Below, in pieces: positions 9,297-20,503 of a DNA stretch of 64,000 nucleotides. The position numbers and the translations under genes were made by a program. Source of the stretch: Streptomyces noursei ATCC 11455. Lineage in GTDB: Bacteria > Actinomycetota > Actinomycetes > Streptomycetales > Streptomycetaceae. The DNA lies in the NCBI RefSeq assembly GCF_001704275.1, contig NZ_CP011533.1:5642001-5706000 (forward strand). The letters run 5' to 3'. The notes below the pieces were generated by a model. It was not told the origin of the DNA and searched no databases. It saw only the letters and a list, made by a program, of their open reading frames with translations. The stretch's first letter is position 1. The number at the start of each line of letters is the position of its first letter.

Positions 9297-10235
9297 CTAT
9301 TCCTCGATCATCAGGCCCTTGCGGAGCCGTACGAGGGTGCGGGAGAGCAGCCGGGAGACGTGCATCTGGGAAATGCCCAACTCCTCGCCGATCTCGGACT
9401 GCGTCATATTGGCGACGAATCTCAGCGAGAGGATCTTCCGGTCCCGCGAGGGCAGTTCGGCGATCAGCGGCTTCAGCGACTCGACGTATTCGATGCCTTC
9501 GAGGCCGTTGTCCTCGTAGCCGATCCGGTCGGCCAGCGCGCCCTCGCTGTCGTCCTCCTCGGGCTGGGCGTCCAGCGAGCTCGCGGTGTAGGCGTTGCTC
9601 GCGGCCATCCCTTCGACGACCTCGTCCTTGGTGATGCCGAGGCGTTCGGCGAGTTCGCCGACCGTGGGTGCCCGGTCCAGCTTCTGCGCCAGTTCGTCGC
9701 CCGCTTTGGCCAGGTCCAGGCGGAGTTCCTGAAGGCGCCGGGGAACCCGCACCGACCAGCTGGTGTCGCGGAAGAAACGCTTGATCTCGCCGACGATGGT
9801 CGGCATCGCGAACGTCGGGAATTCCACGCCGCGGCTCAGCTCGAAACGGTCGATCGCCTTGATCAGACCGATGGTGCCGACCTGGACGATGTCCTCCATG
9901 GGCTCGCTGCGGGAGCGGAACCGGGAGGCCGCGAACTTCACCAGGGCGAGGTTCAGCTCGACCAGGGTGTTGCGGACGTACGCGTATTCGTGGGTGCCTT
10001 CTTCCAGCGATTCCAGGCGCTCGAAGAGGGTTTTCGACAGGGCCCTCGCGTCCACCGGACCCACTTCGTCGAACGGTGGGATCTCGGGCAGGCCGTCGAT
10101 GTCGGGCACGCCCACCGGCTCGGTGGCCGCGGCATGCGACTGGGAAGGAATGTGACCGGTCACATCGGACCGGGGTGTCGACGATGCGGGGATCTGCTCG
10201 TCCTCGATACGCAATTCGTCGAGCCGGGGTGACAT
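9297..10235 (-). CDS. RNA polymerase sigma factor, SigB/SigF family
   Basis: 312-residue group 3 sigma factor with regions 2, 3 and 4. Region 2 carries the core-binding and -10 helix (DIVQVGTIGLIKAIDRFE, FPTFAMPTIVGEIKRFFRD). Region 3 is RVPRRLQELRLDL, and region 4 has the -35 reader SEIGEELGISQMHVSRLL. The first 60 residues form a non-conserved extension. The ATG at 10233-10235 has GGAGGAG five bases upstream; the longer frame was rejected. A STAS antagonist and an HATPase anti-sigma read away on the other strand, which points to RsbV/RsbW-style partner switching, as for Streptomyces stress and sporulation sigma factors. Which paralogue (sigB, F, G, H, I, and so on) is not decided. Confidence 0.92.
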   Translation of the reverse strand: MSPRLDELRIEDEQIPASSTPRSDVTGHIPSQSHAAATEPVGVPDIDGLPEIPPFDEVGPVDARALSKTLFERLESLEEGTHEYAYVRNTLVELNLALVKFAASRFRSRSEPMEDIVQVGTIGLIKAIDRFELSRGVEFPTFAMPTIVGEIKRFFRDTSWSVRVPRRLQELRLDLAKAGDELAQKLDRAPTVGELAERLGITKDEVVEGMAASNAYTASSLDAQPEEDDSEGALADRIGYEDNGLEGIEYVESLKPLIAELPSRDRKILSLRFVANMTQSEIGEELGISQMHVSRLLSRTLVRLRKGLMIEE

Positions 10236-10507
10236 GTGTCTCCTCCATCGTTCTCGGCATATGGCTGCCGAAGCCTCTGCGTGAAGCTGCGGTGTGCGGC
10301 GCCTCCAAAGCCGGCCGTTTCGAATGTGTCCTTCTACGCCTACCTGGCTTCGCCGGAAGAAGGCAAGTGCGCGATGTCCAGAATTCAACGCTATGCACTT
10401 TCTGCGACTACCGACGGGCGTCAGGAAGGCGTAGGGTTCGACGAGCGCAGTCGTAAGCAAGGTCGTCACGAAAACAGTCGTCTAGGCAGCAAGAGGGGTG
10501 CGCTCGC

Positions 10508-10876
10508 ATGGACCGCGGGACGGTCGGCAGTGCAAGCCGGGGTCGGCTTCATGTCGAGATCCGCCATCACGGCGCCAGCGCGGTCGTGACCGTCGCGGGT
10601 GAGTTGGATCACCACACCGCGGATCTGCTGCGGGAATCGCTGGAAGGCTGTGTCGACGACGGATACGCACGCCTGGTGGTGGATTGCTCACCCCTTGAAT
10701 TCATGGACTCCACCGGTCTGAACGTGCTGCTCGGCGCCCGACTGAAAGCGGAGGCCGCGGGGGGCGGTGTCCACCTGGCCGGCATGCAGCCGGTGGTGGC
10801 CCGGGTGTTCGAGATCACCGGCGCGGAGGCGGTTTTCACGGTGCACGACTCACTCGACGCGGCCCTGGCCGACTGA
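10508..10876 (+). CDS. STAS-domain anti-sigma factor antagonist
   Basis: 122 residues forming a single STAS domain (about 14-118). FMDSTGLNVLL places the phosphorylatable serine at residue 68, the site a cognate HATPase kinase would modify. In the unphosphorylated state such proteins bind the anti-sigma factor and release sigma. The ATG at 10508 gives an ordinary RsbV-like length. It is divergent from the sigma gene (272 bp apart) and 171 bp upstream of the anti-sigma gene, so the three make a compact partner-switching unit. Confidence 0.88.
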   Translation: MDRGTVGSASRGRLHVEIRHHGASAVVTVAGELDHHTADLLRESLEGCVDDGYARLVVDCSPLEFMDSTGLNVLLGARLKAEAAGGGVHLAGMQPVVARVFEITGAEAVFTVHDSLDAALAD

Positions 10877-11047
10877 CCGGCCGCGACGTCCGGAAGGATG
10901 CGTTCCGGGCGCGTAGTCGGCATCACAACTTCCGTACCCAAGAAGTGGGTGTTCTCACGGTCCGGTCGGGCAGGAGACATCTGAATCCGTTGAATCAGTC
11001 AGTTATCTGTTGTCCGTGAACAGGCGAATCGGTGAGGTGAAGCGCTG

Positions 11048-11569
11048 ATGAGCACCACCCGGCCGTACCCGCCGGGCGATCTCGGCCCGGAGCCGGGCCC
11101 CCATAGCCTGAGTGGCATGGGTGGTGCCCCCACCGCCGGCGCCTCGTCCGCCGTCCCGGCGGGGCAGATCCGCAGGCTGCGCCTGGCGGACACCCGGGGC
11201 GCCGTGGCGCGGGCCCGCGACTTCGCCCGGGAGGCGCTGCACGACTGGGGCTGGCTGCCGGCCGCGACCGCCGATCAGCGGGCCGCGGCCGAGGACGTCC
11301 TGCTCGTCGTCTCCGAGCTGGTGACCAACGCCTGCCTGCACGCCGAGGGCCCGGAGGAGCTGCGGCTGCGCTGCGCGGCCAAGGTCCTCCGTCTGGAGGT
11401 CAGCGACCTGGGTGCGGGCTCGCCGGCGCCGCGCAGCCCGCACCGCCCGGGGCGTCCCGGCGGCCACGGCATGTTCATCGTGCAGCGGCTGTGCCTGGAC
11501 TGGGGCGTGGTGCGCAACGCCGACGGTGCGGGCAAGACCGTCTGGGCGGAGCTGGCCGCCCCCTCCTGA
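11048..11569 (+). CDS. HATPase anti-sigma factor (RsbW-like)
   Basis: 173-residue histidine-kinase-like ATPase domain protein. The N box is SELVTNACLHA, G1 LEVSDLGAGSP and G2 GGHGMFIVQRL, followed by a short C-terminal strand. A roughly 50-residue disordered Pro/Gly-rich N-terminus precedes the domain. Such proteins bind sigma factors and phosphorylate STAS antagonists on serine. By context its partners are the STAS protein encoded at 10508 and the sigma factor encoded at 9297, though many Streptomyces proteins of this type have other partners. The ATG at 11048 follows GGTGAGGTGAAG. Confidence 0.82.
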   Translation: MSTTRPYPPGDLGPEPGPHSLSGMGGAPTAGASSAVPAGQIRRLRLADTRGAVARARDFAREALHDWGWLPAATADQRAAAEDVLLVVSELVTNACLHAEGPEELRLRCAAKVLRLEVSDLGAGSPAPRSPHRPGRPGGHGMFIVQRLCLDWGVVRNADGAGKTVWAELAAPS

Positions 11570-11806
11570 AGGGGCGGCGAACGGGGAGAGATCGAGAGCG
11601 CGGGCCCATGGGCCCGCGCCATGTCGTTTCCGGGGCCGTTCGGGGCGGGGGCCGGGCCCCTGCCGGACGGGATACGGCCGATGCCTCGTATCGGGGCTGT
11701 GCGGTGCCTTCCCTCGACAACCTCCCGGGCGTACCTTGAGCGCCCGATCTGATGTGCCGTCAGTAATATCCGGCGGCGCGCCGAACCCGAAGAAGGGGAA
11801 ATCAAG

Positions 11807-12520
11807 GTGGCCCGCTTCCACGCACAGCACGGCAGGCGGCCGCGGCGGGCGGCCGGGCTGGCCGTGGCCGCGGCGACGGCGGCCGGATCCGCGGTGCTGT
11901 TCACCGCGCCCGCCGCGCACGCCGAGGTCGTCGACGTGAACTACCAGTGCAAGACGCCGATCGGCAACAAGGGCGCGGTCTCGCCCATCGACATCAAGGG
12001 AACGCCCAGTGGGGGCGCGTACAAGCTCGTGATGTCGTTCCAGAAGGGCGTCTCCTCCAGCCCCGTCGAACTGGGCAAGGGCGCGATGAAGCCCAGTGCG
12101 CTGATCCAGCTGGGCGGCGCGGAGAGCGGCACCGTGCAGGTCAGCGGACCGCCCAACGACCAGGCGATTCCCGCGAACACCCCGATCAAGATCAGCGACC
12201 TGAGCGGTACGTACACCCCGAAGGCCGGCGGGAAGGTCACCTTCACCGCCTCCACGCTCACCATCAAGGCGCTGGGCACCACCACCACCTGCACCCCGAG
12301 CAACCACCCCAAGCCCTCGCTGACCCTGGACGTCAAGGGCGGCGGTGGTTCGGGCGGCAGCGGGGGCTCCGCGGCGGCGGGCGGTTCGACCGGCGGCGGC
12401 CAACTGCCGCAGACCGGACCGGCGGACTCCGCCCTCGCGCTGGGCACCCTCGGCGGCACCGTCCTGCTGGCCGGCGCGGCCGGAGTGCTCTGGCTGACCC
12501 GCCGTCAGCAACGCGTCTGA
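11807..12520 (+). CDS. sortase-anchored surface protein (LPQTG)
   Basis: 237-residue secreted protein. An Arg-rich N-terminus and hydrophobic signal peptide end at AHA-EV (about residue 43). One beta-rich domain of about 130 residues follows, with Cys pairs in YQCKTPIGNKG and TTTTCTP. A Gly/Ser linker leads to LPQTG near residue 200, then a hydrophobic span and an Arg-rich tail, the complete cell-wall sorting signal. The domain is homologous by eye to the second domain of the protein encoded at 14944-16386. GTG start with GAAGGGG eight bases upstream. No sortase gene lies in the window. The role of the domain is unknown. Confidence 0.82.
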   Translation: MARFHAQHGRRPRRAAGLAVAAATAAGSAVLFTAPAAHAEVVDVNYQCKTPIGNKGAVSPIDIKGTPSGGAYKLVMSFQKGVSSSPVELGKGAMKPSALIQLGGAESGTVQVSGPPNDQAIPANTPIKISDLSGTYTPKAGGKVTFTASTLTIKALGTTTTCTPSNHPKPSLTLDVKGGGGSGGSGGSAAAGGSTGGGQLPQTGPADSALALGTLGGTVLLAGAAGVLWLTRRQQRV

Positions 12521-12541
12521 GACGGCCGACGGGAGCCGCCG

Positions 12542-14944
12542 ATGCCGTTCCGTCCCCGCACCGCGGCCACCGGCGCGGCCCTCGCGGTCGCCGCGGTCCT
12601 GCTGTGCCCCGCGGCGGCCGAGGCCCGGCCGCCCACCGCGGCACGGGCCGGGCCGCCGACCGCCGCCGCGCCGGGCTGGTCCGCCGCACCGACCGGGGCC
12701 GCCCGGACGGCCTTCTACCTGGAGGGCCCGCCGGGCACCGCCCTCACCGACCGGCTGGCCGTCCGCAACCCGACCGGCCGGCCGCTCACCGTGCGCCTGG
12801 CCGGCGACGGCGGCGTCGACGGATGGCTCGCCTTCGGCACCCCGGAGGTGACGGTTCCGCCGCGGACGCAGGCCAGCGTGCCGTTCACCGTGACCGTGCC
12901 GGACACCGCCGCCCCCGGTGGCCGTCCCGGTGGACTCACCGTCACCGGTACGACGCCCGGCGCGCGGACCCGGATACCGATACGGCTGCGGGTGACCGGC
13001 CCCACGCTGTCCGCGCTCACCGTCGAGCAGGTGTCGGTGACCCGCCGGGGGAGCGCGGCGCTGATCCACTACACCCTGGTCAACCGCGGGAACACCGCGC
13101 TCCGGCCGCGGCTGGAGGTCCGTGCCGACGGCCTCTTCGGCCCGCTGCTGCGCCGGCCCGCCCGCACCCTGCCGGACGTCCTGCCGCCCGGCGCCCGCGC
13201 CGACCGGACCGAGACCTGGTCCGATCCGCCGGCCCTGGACGCGGTGGACGTCCGGCTCACCGCGACCGCCGCGGGCGGCGCGCGGGACACCGCCACCGCC
13301 CGGTACACCGCCGCCCCCTGGGGCGCGGGCGGCGCGCTGTCGCTCCTCCTGGCGGCGGGCGGGGGCGGCTGGGCGGTGGTGCGGCGCCGCAGACGCGCCG
13401 GCCGCGGGGGACGCACGGGCGGTGACGCGCCGGCCCGGGCCGCGGCCGACCGACGGCACACGGCGGACGAGCGCGACGACGAACGGAACGAACGGAACGA
13501 AGGGGGCGCAGGGGGCGCAGGGGAACGCGTCGTCAGCGGATGCGTCGGCAGTGGACGCACCGGCAGCGGACGCACCGAAGGCGAACGGAGCGACGGCGAG
13601 CCGGGCGAAGGCGGCGACGGCAGGCGGAACGGCGGCGCGCGGGACGGCGACGGGCGGGGCGACGGACACCACGACGGTCGCGAGGACGGGATCAGGGGTG
13701 CGCGGGTGAACGGTGAGAGCCGCGAGAACGGTGAGAACGGCGAGACGGGCGAGCAGGGCGCGGGCGGCGGGCACGGGGCGCGGGACGGGACGGGCGGGAA
13801 CGGTGCGCGCGTCGGGTCGGGCCGCCGGGCCGGGCGCCGGCACCGCCCGTCCGCCCTGCTCGCCGCCCTCGCCCTGGCCCTGCTCCCGGTCCTGCCGTCC
13901 GTCCTGCCCGCGGCGGCGGCGCACGCCGCGCCGGCCGGCGACCCGCCCTCGGCGGCGGTCTCCCGGAAGGAGGCGGGTGCCGGCGGCAGCATCACCGTCA
14001 CCGGGCGGGGCTGGCGCCCGCACACCCTGCTGACGCTGCTGATCTGCGGACAGAACATGATCGGCGGCACCAACTCCTGCGCCAACGGTGACGGGCGGGC
14101 CGTCACCACGGACGACCGGGGCGCGTTCAGCAGGCCGCTGCCGGTCGCCGAACCGCCCAAGCCCTGCCCCTGTGTGGTGCACGTGGCGACCGTGACCGGC
14201 CCGGCGGCCGCCGCGGATGCCGCGTTCAAGGTGGCCGGGCACCCGGTCGCGCCGCTGCCGCAGGACGTCAGCGCCGGCCGGCTGGCCGTCCTGGCACAGC
14301 CCCGGCTGATCGGCAGCGGCGGACTCCTCACCTGGTTCGGTGCCCCGCCGCAGCGCGAACTGGCCGTCACCGTGGGCAACTTGGGGTCGACGCCGACCAA
14401 GGACCCGATCTTCCAGGTCGGCACCTCGCACGGCGTCTTCGCGCCGAAGTGGGAGGACCAGCAGTGGCGCGGGACCGTCCCCGCCGGGCGGCGGACCGAG
14501 GTCAGGCTCCCGGTCGAGCTCGCCGCCGGGGCGCACGGGGACTACCTGGTCTCCCTCAAGTACGGCGGCAGACTGCTGGTCGAGCAGCCGTGGGAGGTCG
14601 GCCGGCCGTGGGGCGTGACGCTCTTCTGGGTGCTGCTGTGCGTGGTCGTCCCGACGGTGGTGTTCCGGATCGGGATGGCGGTCGTCGACCGCGTCCGCCC
14701 GCCCCGCCCGGGAGCCGCCGCCCGCCCCGGGCGCACCGGCGGGGACCAGCACGGCGACCGGAATGACGGCCGGCACGGCGACCGGCACGACGACCGGCCG
14801 AAGGGCCGGCAGAAGGACCGGCACGACAGGGAACCCGGCACCGGCGCTGCGCCGGACGGCACCGCCGCACTGCCGTGGTTCACCCCGGACACCGCACCGT
14901 CCACCACAGCAACCGAACGACCCCCGTCGAAAGGTTCCGCGTGA
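12542..14944 (+). CDS. 800-residue multi-domain surface protein with internal second signal/anchor
   Basis: Starts 21 bp after the LPQTG gene and overlaps the next gene by 1 bp (TGATG). Residues 1-28 look like a signal peptide. About 50-255 is an extracytoplasmic DUF916/WxL-like beta region, then a membrane span (GALSLLLAAGGGGWAVV) and an RRRRR stop-transfer. Residues 290-435 are low complexity (Gly, Arg, Asp, Glu, Asn) and presumably cytosolic. At about 440-465 an Arg-rich stretch and second signal-like segment (LLAALALALLPVLPSVL, then AHAAPA) leads into another extracytoplasmic domain with a GRGWRP strand and Cys residues. A last span lies near 697-717, before a charged tail. It looks like two ancestral secreted proteins fused in frame; two separate translation starts cannot be excluded. 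Confidence 0.75.
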   Translation: MPFRPRTAATGAALAVAAVLLCPAAAEARPPTAARAGPPTAAAPGWSAAPTGAARTAFYLEGPPGTALTDRLAVRNPTGRPLTVRLAGDGGVDGWLAFGTPEVTVPPRTQASVPFTVTVPDTAAPGGRPGGLTVTGTTPGARTRIPIRLRVTGPTLSALTVEQVSVTRRGSAALIHYTLVNRGNTALRPRLEVRADGLFGPLLRRPARTLPDVLPPGARADRTETWSDPPALDAVDVRLTATAAGGARDTATARYTAAPWGAGGALSLLLAAGGGGWAVVRRRRRAGRGGRTGGDAPARAAADRRHTADERDDERNERNEGGAGGAGERVVSGCVGSGRTGSGRTEGERSDGEPGEGGDGRRNGGARDGDGRGDGHHDGREDGIRGARVNGESRENGENGETGEQGAGGGHGARDGTGGNGARVGSGRRAGRRHRPSALLAALALALLPVLPSVLPAAAAHAAPAGDPPSAAVSRKEAGAGGSITVTGRGWRPHTLLTLLICGQNMIGGTNSCANGDGRAVTTDDRGAFSRPLPVAEPPKPCPCVVHVATVTGPAAAADAAFKVAGHPVAPLPQDVSAGRLAVLAQPRLIGSGGLLTWFGAPPQRELAVTVGNLGSTPTKDPIFQVGTSHGVFAPKWEDQQWRGTVPAGRRTEVRLPVELAAGAHGDYLVSLKYGGRLLVEQPWEVGRPWGVTLFWVLLCVVVPTVVFRIGMAVVDRVRPPRPGAAARPGRTGGDQHGDRNDGRHGDRHDDRPKGRQKDRHDREPGTGAAPDGTAALPWFTPDTAPSTTATERPPSKGSA

Positions 14945-16386
14945 TGACGTTGATGAGGTTGACCCGGCCCACGAGGCCGACCGGGCAGCGCAGGAGAGCG
15001 GTCACCGCCGCGGCGGCCGCGTTGATGCTCGCGGGGGCGGGGGTGGTCACCACCGCCGGGACCGCCCAGGCCGCCGAGGTGGCGTACCTGACCGAGTGTC
15101 AGCCGCCGCCGATCTCGGGGCTGCCGCCCGTCGAGGGCACCACCAAGGTCGAGATCAGCGCCCCCGCGACCGCCAAGGTCGGCGACGCGGTCGAGGTGGT
15201 CTGGACGACCGTCCAGGCGGCCTCCCAGAACCCCGGCATCCTCGACCTGGACAAGGACACCGTCCAGCCGACCGGCACGCTGAAGGTCGCCGGGGCGCAG
15301 ACCGCCGATCTGGCGATGCAGGGACCGCGGCAGAACCCGCCGATCCCGAAGAACAGCCCGATGAAGCTGTCCGCCATGAAGGGCACGCTGAAACTCACCG
15401 CGCCCGGAGAGGTCACGCTGACGCCCGGTGCCTACAACATCAACGTCAGCAAGCCGATCTCCACCGACACCAAGTGCGCGCCCAAGGAGGCGGTGAAGGC
15501 GGCGGCCACCATCAAGGTCACCGCCGGCGGCGGCTCCTCCGGCGGCACCACGGGCAGCGGCGGGACCAGCAGCGGCGGTTCGGACAGCGGCGGGACGACC
15601 GCCGGGGGCACCGGTTCGGGGGGCACCGGCTCCGGCGGCGCGACCACCGGCGGCAGCAGCGCGGGCACCTCCGGCGGCACCGGCGGTACCGCGGGCGGCT
15701 CCTCCGGCGGCACCGGCGGCGACCCCGACGGCACCGCGTACAAGGGCAAGGAGGTGCAGGTCCCCTACGCCTGCAAGACGCCCATCGGCGACAAGAAGGC
15801 GACCTCGCCGGTCCAGATCGACGGTGTGAAGAAGGGCGGCGGCTACGACCTGACGGTGCACTTCGCCAAGTCCGTCATGGACAGCCCGGCGGACATCCCC
15901 AAGGGCTCGGTCAAACCGTCGATGGACGTGAAGGTGGGCGGCGCCGACAAGGGCTCCGTCAAGGTCGAGGGCCCCACCAACGCCGGGCCCATCAAGGCCG
16001 GCCAGCCCATCGAGATCCCCGACCTCAAGGGCACCTACAAGCCCGGTGCCACCGGTAGGGCCACGCTCACCCCGGGCGTCCTCACCGTCGACGCCCTGGG
16101 GACGACCACGACCTGCACCCCCGAGAAGGACCCCGGGGTCTCGCTCGCCCTGGACACCGCCGCCCAGCCCGGCGGCACCTCGGGCGGCTCGGCCGGCGGC
16201 TCCTCCTCCGGGGGCGGCACGGCCGGATCGGCCAGCGGGTCCGGCGGCAGCGGCAGCGCCGGCGGCCTCGCCCAGACCGGCGCGGCGGACCACGGCACGC
16301 TGACCGCCCTCGGCGTGCTCGCCGGCACCGTCGTCCTGCTCGGCGCCGCGGCACTCACCCTCACCCCGCGGCGATCGCGCCGCTGA
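14944..16386 (+). CDS. sortase-anchored two-domain surface protein (LAQTG)
   Basis: 480 residues: a signal peptide ending near TAQA-AEV (residue 44); domain A (about 45-195); a long Gly/Ser/Thr linker; domain B (about 265-425) resembling the protein encoded at 11807-12520 (shared CKTPIG, LGTTTTCTP); a second Gly/Ser linker; LAQTG near residue 444; a hydrophobic span and Arg-rich end. LAXTG is the preferred motif of actinobacterial class E sortases. The ATG at 14944 overlaps the previous stop, so the three genes are one operon. Likely a wall-displayed structural or adhesive protein; the ligand is unknown. Confidence 0.82.
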   Translation: MTLMRLTRPTRPTGQRRRAVTAAAAALMLAGAGVVTTAGTAQAAEVAYLTECQPPPISGLPPVEGTTKVEISAPATAKVGDAVEVVWTTVQAASQNPGILDLDKDTVQPTGTLKVAGAQTADLAMQGPRQNPPIPKNSPMKLSAMKGTLKLTAPGEVTLTPGAYNINVSKPISTDTKCAPKEAVKAAATIKVTAGGGSSGGTTGSGGTSSGGSDSGGTTAGGTGSGGTGSGGATTGGSSAGTSGGTGGTAGGSSGGTGGDPDGTAYKGKEVQVPYACKTPIGDKKATSPVQIDGVKKGGGYDLTVHFAKSVMDSPADIPKGSVKPSMDVKVGGADKGSVKVEGPTNAGPIKAGQPIEIPDLKGTYKPGATGRATLTPGVLTVDALGTTTTCTPEKDPGVSLALDTAAQPGGTSGGSAGGSSSGGGTAGSASGSGGSGSAGGLAQTGAADHGTLTALGVLAGTVVLLGAAALTLTPRRSRR

Positions 16387-16439
16387 CCCCGCGGCCCGGG
16401 GCACGACGGCCCGGCACACCGAGGGCCCGGCATACGGAA

Positions 16440-16470
16440 GGGCCCGGCACGCAACCAGCGTGCCGGGCCC
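16440..16470. terminator. hairpin between surface-protein operon and peptide transporter
   Basis: A 13-bp perfect stem (GGGCCCGGCACGC with its complement) and 5-nt loop lies between convergent genes. It is preceded by two more copies of the decamer gggcccggca at about 16405-16435, so the terminator seems to have grown by local duplication. Confidence 0.75.
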
Positions 16471-16492
16471 TGACTCCCCTGTCGGGGACCGA

Positions 16493-18022
<1,530 letters not shown>

Positions 18023-18527
18023 GGTGGTTCCTTGCTTCTCGGGACGCGTCCGAGAGTCGGTGCGCGCCCGTGTGGGGATGACCGGCACCGGCGCCGCCCG
18101 CCCGCCCCCCACGTCCGGGAGGTTCGTCCCACACGAGGAGGGTCGACGGGAGGCCGAACACCGGGATCCACGCCCCCGTGCCGCGATAGCGCGGCCGGCG
18201 GACCCGGTCGACAGGTCTTTCACTGTGTCAGGGGCTGGGGATACCAGCCCCACACACAACAAGGACCGATGGCTTCGAGTTCTGCGCCATCGTCCCGGTG
18301 GTTGTGCGCTGGACGTTCCGGACACCATACGTCCGCTTGACGGCCCCGGGGGAGTGGTGAGAGAACGCTCACACTCGTGCAGGGAACCGTTTGAAGCCGT
18401 CCGTGCGACCACGCCCACGCCCGCGCGCCCCCGGCTCAGGCGCGTGAGCGGGCGCGGAACGGACCCACTGTCGCCCATCCGTGCTGGTCCGCCCCTCGCC
18501 GTCGGTACATCGGACTACCATCGGCCC
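18023..18527. other. 505-bp divergent promoter region
   Basis: Separates the leftward peptide transporter from the rightward two-component system, so it must hold both promoters. No gene is supported. The one clear structure is a hairpin near 18223-18256, listed separately; otherwise I see only GC-rich sequence. Confidence 0.5.
18223..18256. promoter_or_regulatory. extended hairpin upstream of two-component system
   Basis: GGGGCTGG-ggata-CCAGCCCC (18231-18251) is an 8-bp perfect stem with a 5-nt loop. It is extended outward by TGTGT and ACACA across a 2-nt bulge. It could be a terminator of an upstream short transcript or an mRNA leader structure; the sequence alone does not decide. Confidence 0.35.
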
Positions 18528-19208
<681 letters not shown>

Positions 19209-19214
19209 GGGCCC

Positions 19215-20462
19215 GTGCGCCGCCGACTGATCAACTCCACGCTCGCCGTGGTGCTCGTCGTCATCGCCGTCTTCGGCGTCTCCCTGGTGATCGTCGAGAC
19301 CCGCACGATCCAGTCCGGCGCGCAGGAGAGCGTGGCGTCCGAGGCGGTCCGACTGGTCGGGATAGTGGAGAGCCGGCTGGGCAGCGGCGAGAAGATCACC
19401 CCGGAGATCCTCTCGGAGCAGATCACCGCGCACCGCTACGCCGAGATCAAGGTGCCCGGCAAGCCGAAGATCGAGATCGGGCAGCGGCCGGCCGGCGACG
19501 TGATCGAGTCCGAGGTGCACGGCGACCGCGGCGAGCGGGTCCGGGTCGAGGAGTCCCGCTCCACGGTCAGCGCGGAGATCGGCCGGACCCTGCTGGTGAT
19601 CCTGGCCGTCGCGCTGCTGGCCATCCTGGCCGCCGTGGTGCTCGCCATCCGGCAGGCCCGCCGGCTCACCGCCCCCCTCACCGACCTCGCCGAGACCGCC
19701 GAACGGCTCGGCTCCGGCGATCCCCGGCCCCGCCACCGCCGCTACGGCGTCCAGGAGCTCGACCGGGTCGCCGACGTGCTGGACGCCAGCGCCGAGCGGA
19801 TCGCCCGGATGCTCACCGCCGAGCGGCGGCTGGCCGCCGACGCCTCCCACCAGTTGCGCACCCCGCTGACCGCGCTGTCCATGCGGCTGGAGGAGATCAC
19901 CCTCACCGACGACCCGGACACCGTGAAGGAAGAGGCCACCATCGCGCTGGCCCAGGTGGAGCGGCTGACCGACGTGGTGCAGCGACTGCTGACCAACTCC
20001 CGGGACCCGCGCACCGGCTCGGCGGTCGCCTTCGACCTGGACGAGGTCGTCAAGCAGCAGATCGAGGAGTGGCGCCCGGCCTACCGCAGCGCCGGACGGG
20101 CCATCGTCCGCTCCGGCAAGAAGGGCCTGCGGGCCGTCGGCACCCCGGGGGCGGTCGCCCAGGTGCTGGCCACCCTGATCGAGAACTCCCTGATGCACGG
20201 CGACGGCACGGTCGCGCTGCGCACCCGCGTCACCGGCAATCAGGCGGTCGTCGAGGTCACCGACGCCGGCCCCGGTGTTCCGACGGACCTCGGCTCGCGG
20301 GTCTTCGAACGGACCGTCTCCGGCCGCAACTCCACCGGTCTGGGGCTCGCCGTCGCCCGCGATCTGGCCGAGGCGGACGGCGGTCGGCTGGAACTCCTCC
20401 AGCAGCACCCGCCGGTCTTCGCGCTCTTCCTGGCCCGGGAGGGCGAGCCCACCGAGGAGTGA
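19215..20462 (+). CDS. sensor histidine kinase
   Basis: 415-residue membrane kinase. Transmembrane segments are near 7-28 and 124-147, enclosing an extracytoplasmic sensor loop of about 95 residues. A HAMP domain follows (about 148-200), then a HisKA domain with the phospho-accepting His212 (DASHQLRTPLTAL), and an HATPase domain with N box (LIENSLMHG), G1 (VTDAGPGVP) and G2 (STGLGLAVARDLAEADGG). It would phosphorylate the response regulator encoded just upstream. GTG start. The stimulus is unknown; the sensor loop has no recognisable fold by eye. Confidence 0.93.
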   Translation: MRRRLINSTLAVVLVVIAVFGVSLVIVETRTIQSGAQESVASEAVRLVGIVESRLGSGEKITPEILSEQITAHRYAEIKVPGKPKIEIGQRPAGDVIESEVHGDRGERVRVEESRSTVSAEIGRTLLVILAVALLAILAAVVLAIRQARRLTAPLTDLAETAERLGSGDPRPRHRRYGVQELDRVADVLDASAERIARMLTAERRLAADASHQLRTPLTALSMRLEEITLTDDPDTVKEEATIALAQVERLTDVVQRLLTNSRDPRTGSAVAFDLDEVVKQQIEEWRPAYRSAGRAIVRSGKKGLRAVGTPGAVAQVLATLIENSLMHGDGTVALRTRVTGNQAVVEVTDAGPGVPTDLGSRVFERTVSGRNSTGLGLAVARDLAEADGGRLELLQQHPPVFALFLAREGEPTEE

Positions 20463-20503
20463 GCCCGGAGCCCTGCCGCGACGACCTGTCGCGACGGCGG
20501 GGC

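Noticed and set aside
11003..14824. 1,273-codon minus-strand open frame, and other long antisense frames
   Set aside because: Shadows of GC-rich genes: no ribosome sites, low-complexity translation, and clear secreted-protein genes on the other strand.
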